In this document: positions 1-6,396 of the stretch, piece by piece
Layout of the letters: each line of letters begins with the position of its first letter
How positions within the stretch are numbered: the first letter of the stretch is position 1
Assembly: GCA_913031525.1 (NCBI GenBank)
Contig: CAJWGC010000024.1
Location: forward strand, 1 to 11,381
Direction: 5' to 3'
Length of the DNA stretch: 11,381 nucleotides
Source of the DNA: an uncultured Acidimicrobiia bacterium
GTDB taxonomy: Bacteria > Actinomycetota > Acidimicrobiia > Spongiisociales > UBA5794
The notes under the pieces: model-generated
Database searches by the model: none
The model's input: only the letters and a program-made list of their open reading frames with translations
What the model was told of the DNA's origin: nothing
Position numbers and translations under genes: made by a program

Positions 1-405
1 GTTGGCATAGCGACGGGCATTGGCTACAACGAGCCGAAGATTCGCGGTTAAGAACGCATCCTTGGCTTCACGGCCATGCCTCGCCTTGCGCCGAAGCATA
101 AGCTCTTCCTTCTTGCCCGTGTATTCACCCGCCTCAAGCCGCTCTACAGCTACTTGTCCGCCTTCGATTTTCTGGGCAAAATCGACCTCTTTCTCGGCAG
201 TGAGGAGTTCATATTCGCCGATAGAGGTCAGATATTGACTAACGAGATCGGTAGTGAGGCGACCGCGTTCATCAGTGAGTTTGTTCCGATCGCGGTCCGC
301 CCGCGTTCGCGTCAGCGTGTCACGATCGGCCCGCTCCTTTGCCTCTTCTCGTTCTCTCAAAGCCCGATTGATCGTTTTGTTTTTCGTTTTACCGCCTGTC
401 GCCAT
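1..405 (-). CDS. RNA polymerase sigma-70 family factor, N-terminal part (cut by window edge)
   Basis: This gene reads leftward from ATG 405-403 and is still open at base 1, giving 135 codons. It is a sigma-70 factor of group 1 or 2, which binds core RNA polymerase and selects promoters. Residues 1-50 are a highly charged Lys/Arg/Glu segment with no acidic region 1.1. Residues 53-83 (DLVSQYLTSIGEYELLTAEK and the following residues) match sigma region 1.2. Residues 114-135 (AKDAFLTANLRLVVANARRY) match the start of region 2.1, the core-binding part. The start is supported by a GGAGG Shine-Dalgarno sequence (complement of 415-419) 9 nt upstream. The short N-terminus suggests a SigB/HrdB-like or alternative group 2 factor, but regions 2.4 and 4.2 lie outside the window, so principal versus alternative cannot be decided. 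It is divergent from the YyaL-like gene. Confidence 0.9.
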   Translation of the reverse strand, partial: MATGGKTKNKTINRALREREEAKERADRDTLTRTRADRDRNKLTDERGRLTTDLVSQYLTSIGEYELLTAEKEVDFAQKIEGGQVAVERLEAGEYTGKKEELMLRRKARHGREAKDAFLTANLRLVVANARRYAN

Positions 406-478
406 TCGATCGATCCTCCAAGAGGTTCCGTAGCCCAGCTATTCGCTCTTTGTGCCTCTTCATGTAAAAGCACAGTTC

Positions 479-507
479 AATATCACATAAAGCCTCGGTT
501 TTGTGAA
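479..507 (-). promoter_or_regulatory. candidate promoter of the sigma factor gene
   Basis: Read on the minus strand, TTCACA (507-502) is followed after 17 nt by GATATT (484-479). This would start transcription near 472 and leave a leader of about 66 nt before the sigma ATG. Both hexamers are imperfect matches to the sigma-70 consensus. The -35 candidate overlaps the end of the inverted repeat at 505-530. This is inference from motif and spacing only. Confidence 0.3.
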
Positions 508-530
508 GGGATTTTCATAAAAATCCCTTC
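505..530. repeat. perfect 11-bp inverted repeat in the divergent intergenic region
   Basis: The arm GAAGGGATTTT (505-515), a 4-nt CATA loop and the exact complementary arm (520-530) form a perfect palindrome in the spacer between the sigma gene and the YyaL-like gene. No T-run follows it on either strand and it lies upstream of both genes, so it is not a standard intrinsic terminator. It may be an operator for a dimeric regulator or a hairpin near the 5' end of one transcript. The next 120 nt up to the YyaL-like start hold no other structure I recognise. Confidence 0.6.
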
Positions 531-644
531 CGTTTACTTCCCAGTAGGCGGAAAGCTTACGACTTATATCTCAACGCCAGCCTTACCCCAATGATTCCCC
601 GAATCGAGCTATAACAGGCTGGCTTCAATGCTTTCAAAACTCGA

Positions 645-657
645 TAGTCTGTATGCA
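645..657 (+). promoter_or_regulatory. candidate leaderless -10 element before the YyaL-like gene
   Basis: TAGTCT (645-650) fits the actinobacterial TANNNT -10 pattern and lies 7 nt before ATG 658, so transcription could begin at the start codon itself. No Shine-Dalgarno sequence is visible in front of ATG 658 or ATG 628, which fits a leaderless mRNA. No clear -35 was found. An alternative -10, TATAAC (610-615), would instead give a short leader. Confidence 0.35.
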
Positions 658-2685
658 ATGCCGAATCGCCTTGCCTCTGCAACAAGCCCATACCTTCTTC
701 AACATGCTGACAATCCAGTCAACTGGTATGAATGGGGAACAGAAGCATTGTCCTTAGCAGAGGACCGCGACGTGCCGATTTTCCTATCTGTTGGCTACTC
801 AGCCTGCCACTGGTGCCACGTCATGGCTCACGAATCCTTCGAAAACCCGACGACTGCCTCATATATGAACGACAACTTTATAAATATCAAGGTCGACAAA
901 GAAGAACGTCCCGATATCGATCGCATTTACATGGACGCGGTCCAATCTATGACAGGCCAGGGGGGATGGCCGATGAGTGTTTTCCTCACGCCAAACGGAA
1001 GGCCAATCCTCGCCGGAACATACTTTCCGCTCAATGACCATCCACAGCGTCCATCGTTTCGGAGAGTGATGGAAGCTGTTATCCATGCCTGGTCGTCTCG
1101 TCGCGACGAAGTCAACGAACAAGCCGACCGCCTTCTCTCAATCGTTCGCGGTCTCTTGCCTCCACTCGCGGACCCTCCAGAGCGCCAGGTAATCGATCAA
1201 GGCATTAACTCCCTGATAGCCAATTTCGACAATCTCTACGGAGGTTTCGGCGGTGCACCCAAATTTCCTCAGGCTCCGAACTTGGAACTCTTGCTGCGAT
1301 CACTAGCCGTCGACCCCGAAGGCCCGAAAAACTTCCAGATCCGGAACGTCTTGAACGTCACTCTCGATCGCATGGCCGCTGGCGGTATCTACGACCACCT
1401 CGGAGGCGGATTTGCACGGTATTCCGTAGACCGAATGTGGCTGGTTCCTCACTTCGAGAAGATGCTGTACGACAACGCTCTGCTAGCGCGGATCTACCTT
1501 CGAGCTTGGCAGTTACTCGGCCGCGATGGTTATCGAAAGGTTGCCATAGAGACACTCAATTACTTGATAAGAGACATGATCGACGCTACCGGAGCTGTGC
1601 ATTCTGCCGAAGACGCCGACTCGGAAGGCAAAGAAGGAAAATTTTACATCTGGGACGAAGCGGAATTTTCAGAGCTTCTCGGTGAAGAATCGACCCTTCT
1701 GACCGCATTGTACGGAGTTACGCCCAACGGGAACTTCGAAGGGTCCAACATCCTTCATATCGCCACCGATCCTGAACAGATCGCTCGCGATGCCGGCATA
1801 AGCTTGCAGGAATTTCAGGAGATACGGACCGCATCCGACCGAATACTGATGCAAGCTCGAGGATCGCGGATCAAACCCGAGAAAGACGACAAAGTAATCG
1901 CCGCCTGGAATGGCCTAGCGCTTCGGGCTTTCGCCGAAGCCGGCGCTGTACTAGGTAATCGACAATACCTCAACGCGGCAAAAAAGATAGCCGCCTTCTG
2001 CCTCGAAGAATTGACAACAACACAAGGACGACTTCTGCGAAGCGCACGCAACGGCCGCCATTCCGGTCCGGCATTTTGCGATGACTATGGAGCGCTGGCC
2101 ACAGGGCTTCTTGTTCTGTACCAGGCCACAGGTGATTCTCAATGGTTCGACGCCGGACGCATGCTCGCTGACGATATGATCGATCTATTCGTTGATGAAA
2201 AAGCACCGGGGTTCTTCGCTACCGGACGTGACGCGGAGCAACTGATCGTTCGACCAAAAAACTACATGGACAATCCGGTGCCGTCGGATAATTCTCTGGC
2301 CGCCGAAACGTTGCAGATGATGTACGCGCTAACGGGAGAAACCGTCTATCGCAGCCACCTAAACAGCATCTTTCTTGCCGCTGGTCGACTTATGGAAAAG
2401 CATCCAGCGGCTATCGGTCATCTGCTGGCCGTTCTCGCCGTCGACCAGCCGACAGAACTCGCAATCGTTGGTCCAGCTTCTCACAGGAAACTGATGGAGG
2501 ACGTAGTCTGGGAAACATTCCGCCCTGATGTCGTTCTCGCTTCAGGCCAAGGCGAAAGTGACTCCCGCCCACCGATATTGACTGGCCGCGATCCAGGAAC
2601 AACGGCCAGGGCCTATGTGTGCGAAGAGTTTGTCTGTCTGATACACGTCGACAATCCCGAAAGTCTCAGGTGCCAACTTTCCTAA
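658..2685 (+). CDS. yyaL: YyaL/SPATA20-type thioredoxin-domain protein (DUF255)
   Basis: This is a 675-residue protein of the YyaL/SPATA20 family, close to the family's usual length of roughly 670-690. An N-terminal thioredoxin-like domain carries CHWC (C50-C53) in the family context YSACHWCHVMAHESFE, followed by DKEERPDID and GGWPMSVFLTP. The remainder matches the all-alpha barrel resembling AGE/six-hairpin glycosidases: GGFGGAPKFP (195-204), GGIYDHLGGGFARYS (from 242) and VPHFEKMLYDNA. No signal peptide is present, so it is probably cytoplasmic. The biochemical role of the family is not established; a redox or sugar-related function is only suggested by the folds. I chose ATG 658 because MPNRLA..TSPYLLQHADNP is where homologues begin. 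ATG 628 would add ten unconserved residues, and neither start has a Shine-Dalgarno sequence. The gene appears to be transcribed alone. Confidence 0.9.
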   Translation: MPNRLASATSPYLLQHADNPVNWYEWGTEALSLAEDRDVPIFLSVGYSACHWCHVMAHESFENPTTASYMNDNFINIKVDKEERPDIDRIYMDAVQSMTGQGGWPMSVFLTPNGRPILAGTYFPLNDHPQRPSFRRVMEAVIHAWSSRRDEVNEQADRLLSIVRGLLPPLADPPERQVIDQGINSLIANFDNLYGGFGGAPKFPQAPNLELLLRSLAVDPEGPKNFQIRNVLNVTLDRMAAGGIYDHLGGGFARYSVDRMWLVPHFEKMLYDNALLARIYLRAWQLLGRDGYRKVAIETLNYLIRDMIDATGAVHSAEDADSEGKEGKFYIWDEAEFSELLGEESTLLTALYGVTPNGNFEGSNILHIATDPEQIARDAGISLQEFQEIRTASDRILMQARGSRIKPEKDDKVIAAWNGLALRAFAEAGAVLGNRQYLNAAKKIAAFCLEELTTTQGRLLRSARNGRHSGPAFCDDYGALATGLLVLYQATGDSQWFDAGRMLADDMIDLFVDEKAPGFFATGRDAEQLIVRPKNYMDNPVPSDNSLAAETLQMMYALTGETVYRSHLNSIFLAAGRLMEKHPAAIGHLLAVLAVDQPTELAIVGPASHRKLMEDVVWETFRPDVVLASGQGESDSRPPILTGRDPGTTARAYVCEEFVCLIHVDNPESLRCQLS

Positions 2686-2753
2686 CAGACGACAAGACAA
2701 GATGCCTCACTCTTGAAAATCCGCAAATAGCGTGCACAAGCCCCAGTAATTCG

Positions 2754-2766
2754 TATGCTCTGGGAC
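2754..2766 (+). promoter_or_regulatory. candidate leaderless -10 element before the zinc-ribbon gene
   Basis: TATGCT (2754-2759) fits TANNNT and stands exactly 7 nt before ATG 2767, the same geometry as at the YyaL-like gene. No purine-rich Shine-Dalgarno sequence precedes ATG 2767 or ATG 2755. This favours ATG 2767 as a leaderless start. A convincing -35 is absent, so this remains a candidate. Confidence 0.35.
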
Positions 2767-3777
2767 ATGAGCCAACCTCCGCGTTGCATCTTCTGCGGTA
2801 CCCCGCGTTCGGCGGAGGTCCCTCAATGCCCAAAGTGCGGTAGCTCGTGGATCGATGCCACGATTGACGAAGCCACGGCTTCGCCTCCAACACGGCAAAC
2901 GATCTTGCCCGAAAATACGAAGGGCAACACGATCCTTGGAAAGACCTCTCAACGTCACCGACGTTGGCTCTTTCCACTGCTAGCTGCCGTCATCGTAGCT
3001 ACCGCATATGGCATCACCTTCGCGGTATTCATCAATCGCAGTGACTCGAACAGTGAACAAACGGATATGAGCTCCGCCATGACTGCAACTACAACAGAAC
3101 TCACCGAAATCTCCACAACAAGTGCACCGACGGAAGTGGCTACAACTGAAACTACGCAACCTGAAACTACGCAACCTGAAACTACGCAACCTGAAACTAC
3201 GCAACCCGAAACTACAACTTCGACTCAACCTCCCATACCAGAGGTCGGAGATGCAATTCCACTCGAAGACCTAACACTGGGGGCGTTCGCTCTCGGGCCC
3301 CTGACATTCGGCGATCAGAATGTGGACGCTCTAGGACGACTTGTCGCCACTTTCGGGCAACCCGACGACCTTCGGAATATCGGCGAATCCGACGGTTTAT
3401 GCCCTACTGACACCGGCCGGACAGCCCGATTCGGCTGGCTCACAGTGTACTTACGAAACGAGCTCGAGATTGAAGTGCTAGTCGGGTATCGAGTGGAATC
3501 GCCGACCAATGGAAGTGCCGGAGAACACCCAACATCCGAGCTACGAACGATCTCCGGTGCTGCAATTGGAGACACTGTCCCCGACTGGAACGACACTTAT
3601 AAAACTTCGATTGTCGTAACCGCTCTTCTCGATGGAACCCCTCATCTGCTCCTTCTGAGGTCGAGCGACGAACGAACCCTCCTGTGGGGGCCTCTCGACA
3701 TTGCAGGTGATCCGAGTCGGTTAATCGGCATTTACTCCCCACGCCCCTGCGATGGGGGACCCTTCTATTCAGATTGA
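2767..3777 (+). CDS. zinc-ribbon, single-pass membrane protein with Thr-rich linker and extracytoplasmic domain
   Basis: The product is 336 residues of no named family. Residues 7-24 hold two CxxC knuckles (CIFC and CPKC), a zinc-ribbon pattern. Residues 67-89 are one hydrophobic helix preceded by basic RHRR, so the zinc ribbon should face the cytoplasm and the rest the outside. Residues 92-160 are a Thr/Ser/Glu-rich linker containing four TTQPE units. Residues from about 165 to 330 form a domain shared with the gene at 4680-5606: a DALGRLVATFG-like helix, an ISG..IGD segment, LLWGP, IGIYSP, and two cysteines (C212, C328) that could form a disulfide. ATG 2767 was chosen over ATG 2755 because the zinc ribbon begins immediately after it and a -10-like box fits. 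It is the first gene of a four-gene rightward run. The function is unknown; an envelope sensor or scaffold is a guess. Confidence 0.8.
   Translation: MSQPPRCIFCGTPRSAEVPQCPKCGSSWIDATIDEATASPPTRQTILPENTKGNTILGKTSQRHRRWLFPLLAAVIVATAYGITFAVFINRSDSNSEQTDMSSAMTATTTELTEISTTSAPTEVATTETTQPETTQPETTQPETTQPETTTSTQPPIPEVGDAIPLEDLTLGAFALGPLTFGDQNVDALGRLVATFGQPDDLRNIGESDGLCPTDTGRTARFGWLTVYLRNELEIEVLVGYRVESPTNGSAGEHPTSELRTISGAAIGDTVPDWNDTYKTSIVVTALLDGTPHLLLLRSSDERTLLWGPLDIAGDPSRLIGIYSPRPCDGGPFYSD
3151..3210 (+). repeat. four tandem 15-bp repeats encoding (TTQPE)4
   Basis: The 15-bp unit ACTACGCAACCTGAA occurs four times head to tail. The first three copies are identical and the fourth has one silent change (CCT to CCC). 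It stays in frame and encodes TTQPE pentapeptides in the extracytoplasmic linker. Near-identity at the DNA level points to recent slippage, so copy number may differ between strains. Confidence 0.9.
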
Positions 3778-3802
3778 CACAAAGATTGCGCAGGAGAACA
3801 TG

Positions 3803-4606
3803 ATGAACAGAGAACCGAGTGAGGCAGATACCCAAAACGAACAGTACGACGATGCTTCGAAATCCGCCGCCAAGGACAGTAAGGAACCGAAACGAAAGAA
3901 GCGATCACGCGAAACAACTGACCCTGACATCATACCGACCGTCGGATATGCGGAAATATACCCAGACACACCAACGCCAACTCTGACAAAACCTCATGGT
4001 TCTGAAGCTACTTCATACCGTCAGATCATCGAAAGCCTCCGAGCCATAACCTCAGGAGACATTCTTCTCGTCATCGGCGCTAAACCAACCACTGAATCTG
4101 CAGAAGTAGCACTAAATCTCGCCATCTCGTCCACTAGGGCAGGATTAAAAACTGTACTTGTGGACGCCGACACCACTGGAGATGGCGTTACGCAATATCT
4201 TCGCACGGGTCAAGGACCGGGTTTAGCGGAATTAGCTTCCGGATCAGCCGATCTCAAGAATGCATCACGCCTGCTAACAGTAGGAAACGGAAACAACCTC
4301 CCGGTGATCCCAACTGGTCGAGATCTCAACATCGCCCCCCTGGGATCAATTGCCCTGGCCAGTGCCATCGATCTGATGATCGAGCACTCCAATCTCATCT
4401 TCATTGGTGTCCCTCACAATATTCAGGACGATCAGCTCGTTGCTCTCGGCGCTCATGCCGATGGTTCAGTCCTGATCGTGACTCCGAGAGGATCAAAGAA
4501 ATCTCGCCGAAAAGCGGCGATAAGGATGTCCGATGCCGGAGCGCCTATTGTCGGGATTATCGAGCAGGCCACCGTAGGTCGAAGAAAGCGACGATACTCC
4601 GGATGA
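3803..4606 (+). CDS. CpsD/BY-kinase/MinD-fold pseudo-ATPase
   Basis: The product has 267 residues. Residues 1-70 are a charged, probably disordered segment with a basic KRKKRSR stretch. Residues 71-80 (SYRQIIESLR) resemble the E-x-[YF]-R-x-[LI]-R helix that precedes the ATPase domain of CpsD/Wzc-type BY-kinases. The fold pattern then follows: beta strand plus P-loop position (LLVIGAKPTTESAEVALNLA, 88-107), Walker A' TVLVDAD (117-123), GPGLAELASG, LPVIPTGR, a Walker B position LIFIGVP (198-204), ADGSVLIVTP and a final VGII. The P-loop lacks the GKS/T lysine (TES instead) and the Walker B strand lacks its Asp, so ATP hydrolysis is unlikely. There is no C-terminal tyrosine cluster, only one Tyr. 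ATG 3803 lies 6 nt after AGGAG (3792-3796), which is better than ATG 3800 or the upstream ATG 3752 that overlaps the previous gene. The role is unknown; a regulatory or scaffold partner of its neighbours is plausible. Confidence 0.75.
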   Translation: MNREPSEADTQNEQYDDASKSAAKDSKEPKRKKRSRETTDPDIIPTVGYAEIYPDTPTPTLTKPHGSEATSYRQIIESLRAITSGDILLVIGAKPTTESAEVALNLAISSTRAGLKTVLVDADTTGDGVTQYLRTGQGPGLAELASGSADLKNASRLLTVGNGNNLPVIPTGRDLNIAPLGSIALASAIDLMIEHSNLIFIGVPHNIQDDQLVALGAHADGSVLIVTPRGSKKSRRKAAIRMSDAGAPIVGIIEQATVGRRKRRYSG

Positions 4607-4634
4607 CCGAACGCGAAATACGACATTCCGATCA

Positions 4635-4640
4635 TATGAT
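4635..4640 (+). promoter_or_regulatory. candidate -10 box upstream of the second bitopic gene
   Basis: TATGAT lies inside the 10-bp palindrome ATCATATGAT (4631-4640), in the 73-nt gap between the pseudo-ATPase gene and the next gene. It would give a leader of about 33 nt containing the Shine-Dalgarno sequence. No matching -35 is visible, so the gene may equally be read through from upstream. Confidence 0.25.
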
Positions 4641-4679
4641 AGAGCCCTACCAGCCACGACACTAAGGGAGAAGAAGACT

Positions 4680-5606
4680 TTGACGGATCGACAAGAGCCG
4701 CCCGTCGGACAGGACCCGCTCGATCCTTATGCGGATCTCTCCGATCTCGGAGCAGGCCAGAGCTTGCCACTGCTCGAAGATCCTTCTATTCCTCCAGCCG
4801 CTCCGCCGCGATCGCCTCTACTGACCGGCCTCATCGTCGCTCTTTTGCTCATCGTGGTCAGTATCGCCGTCTTCCAGCTTTTAAGCGACGACGAATCCAG
4901 CGAAAGCCAACCCGTGGCCACGGAGACAACGACAACAGCCACAGCAGCCACATCCGGAACAAGCACCGAAGGCAGCAGCGCCTCCCCGACCGCTGGGTCG
5001 ACAACTACAAGCGAAACCCCCTCGGTTACCACCGGAAGTGTCGAGTTGGCTGGTGGATTCGAGCCATACCAAGCATCCGGTGACCCTATCTCACTCAATA
5101 ACCTTCGTATGGCAGTAGACAGCCTGGGCCCGGTGGAGTTCGGTACCGAAGCTTCTACGGCAATCGGCAGGTTGATCGTAAGCTTGGGAACGCCAGACGA
5201 AGATACCGGACCCATCGTTTCCACTGGTGCGTTTGGTGTCTGCGAGGGTGACCTAGAACGAATCGTTCGTTGGGGGCCATTCATCGCCATCGTGACCATA
5301 GACAGTGCCAATGTGGAAACTTTTGCTAGCTACCGCCTTGACTTCGCCTATGCCGTTGAGGGCCTTGGTTCCCCTGCTACAGAACTTGAAACTCTGAGCG
5401 GATTGAAAGCCGGACAATCCGTCGTAGCTCTCCAGGAGGTGTACGAGGACTTCGACGTCAGCTTCGAGGTCGACCCAGATCTCGGAATGACGTTCGTACT
5501 TCGTAGTTCTCGAACCGGAAAACTCCTACTGTGGGGTCCCGTCACCTCTGAAGATTCAAACGGGATTGTCCTGGGAATCTACGCACCTGATGTCTGCCAG
5601 ACCTGA
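4680..5606 (+). CDS. single-pass membrane protein with Ser/Thr-rich linker, paralogue of the 2767-3777 product
   Basis: The product has 308 residues and no recognised family. Residues 1-46 are a Pro/Asp-rich cytoplasmic tail without a zinc ribbon. Residues 47-68 form one hydrophobic helix. Residues 70-120 are a Thr/Ser/Ala-rich linker. Residues from about 134 to 308 form the same extracytoplasmic domain as in the 2767-3777 product. Shared marks include SLGPVEFG versus ALGPLTFG, IGRLIVSLGTPDE versus LGRLVATFGQPDD, TELETLSGLKAGQ versus SELRTISGAAIGD, LLLWGP versus TLLWGP, and LGIYAPDVC versus IGIYSPRPC. Cysteines C188 and C306 occupy equivalent positions. The start is TTG 4680, with GGGAG (4666-4670) 9 nt upstream and no better ATG or GTG nearby. 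It lies directly after the pseudo-ATPase gene. The function is unknown; it probably acts with its paralogue at the cell surface. Confidence 0.8.
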   Translation: MTDRQEPPVGQDPLDPYADLSDLGAGQSLPLLEDPSIPPAAPPRSPLLTGLIVALLLIVVSIAVFQLLSDDESSESQPVATETTTTATAATSGTSTEGSSASPTAGSTTTSETPSVTTGSVELAGGFEPYQASGDPISLNNLRMAVDSLGPVEFGTEASTAIGRLIVSLGTPDEDTGPIVSTGAFGVCEGDLERIVRWGPFIAIVTIDSANVETFASYRLDFAYAVEGLGSPATELETLSGLKAGQSVVALQEVYEDFDVSFEVDPDLGMTFVLRSSRTGKLLLWGPVTSEDSNGIVLGIYAPDVCQT

Positions 5607-5676
5607 CAGGCATAGGAAAACCGGCAGAAAAAAGCCTCACTATGATCGTACGGCACCCAACTCGGAGAATACATAA

Positions 5677-6384
5677 GTGAGGAACAGCCGTAGTACTGCA
5701 TTTATATTTGGCGCGGCGAGCGGGGGTGCAATCGCACTGGTCGCGCTGATCTTGGCGATTGGACGAACCGCTCTTGGTGCAATAACCACGATCGAAGGCA
5801 CTACCACAATCGAGATCACAACTGGCGCTCTATACCTAATGATCGTGACCATATCGGCAGTTGTCGGACTTCTCATCGGAGCAATCGGATATGCAACCAG
5901 CCTGACGATCAATCCTGAAGCTGAAAGATTCCCGATCCGCTATCTGCTCCCGGTAGGCGCAGTAACGGCCTCTCTGCTGTCATACGCCTTGCTTCGCATG
6001 GGCCTAGGTGCTCTTAGTGAAATAAACGGAGGAACTGTCGCTATCAGATCACTTCACTTGACCTTGATAGTGCTGATTATCGGCGTTATCGCGGGAGGTG
6101 TAACTGGAGTTACCACTGACGTACTAGCCCGTCCCGCTCTCTTCGGATTTGAAGGAGAAGCCTGGCCTCATAGTGGACGAGAAGTAATCACAGCTATGAC
6201 GTCGGCAGTTGGGGTTCCCGTGGTAGCCGCTTTTGTTGCCGCCGTCGTGGCTATACCTCTTTCGATAGTGCTCATCGAACTAAGCGGTAACGCCGCGGTA
6301 GTGTTCTTCTCGATCGTCGGAACTGTGATCCTCGGTGGGGCAAGTCTGGTAGCCGCCCGCCCGTGGGACAAAGAAACTCCCTAG
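5677..6384 (+). CDS. six-helix integral membrane protein of unknown family
   Basis: The product has 235 residues and is almost entirely hydrophobic, rich in Ala, Gly, Val and Ile. I see six likely membrane helices at about residues 9-35, 51-77, 87-113, 125-150, 170-200 and 205-227, with short charged loops (for example NPEAERFPIR at 79-88). No transporter signature, catalytic motif or conserved charged residue inside a helix stands out, so I do not name a family. The start is GTG 5677, supported by GGAG (5664-5667) 9 nt upstream. It follows the second bitopic gene by 70 nt and closes the rightward run. Its stop codon is 12 nt from the stop of ctaG on the other strand, with no clear intrinsic terminator between them. 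It might be the membrane partner of the preceding three products. Confidence 0.75.
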   Translation: MRNSRSTAFIFGAASGGAIALVALILAIGRTALGAITTIEGTTTIEITTGALYLMIVTISAVVGLLIGAIGYATSLTINPEAERFPIRYLLPVGAVTASLLSYALLRMGLGALSEINGGTVAIRSLHLTLIVLIIGVIAGGVTGVTTDVLARPALFGFEGEAWPHSGREVITAMTSAVGVPVVAAFVAAVVAIPLSIVLIELSGNAAVVFFSIVGTVILGGASLVAARPWDKETP

Positions 6385-6396
6385 GTAAAGCTAAAC

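Noticed and set aside
76..594. Plus-strand open frame of 172 codons at the left edge
   Set aside because: It lies opposite the sigma factor, whose conserved regions 1.2 and 2.1 read clearly on the minus strand. The plus-strand translation has no recognisable motif.
628..657. Upstream ATG 628 as start of the YyaL-like protein
   Set aside because: It adds ten residues that do not look like the family, whose members begin near MPNRLA; there is also no ribosome site.
3752..3802. Upstream ATG 3752 as start of the pseudo-ATPase
   Set aside because: It overlaps the preceding gene by 26 nt without a ribosome site, while ATG 3803 has AGGAG at good spacing.
3440..3835. Minus-strand open frame of 131 codons
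   Set aside because: It spans the end of the zinc-ribbon gene and the start of the pseudo-ATPase gene on the opposite strand, with an Arg/Cys-rich composition typical of shadow frames.
4727..5311. Minus-strand open frame of 194 codons
   Set aside because: It is antisense to the second bitopic protein, whose helix, linker and paralogous domain are convincing. The antisense translation is a low-complexity Ser/Val-rich shadow.
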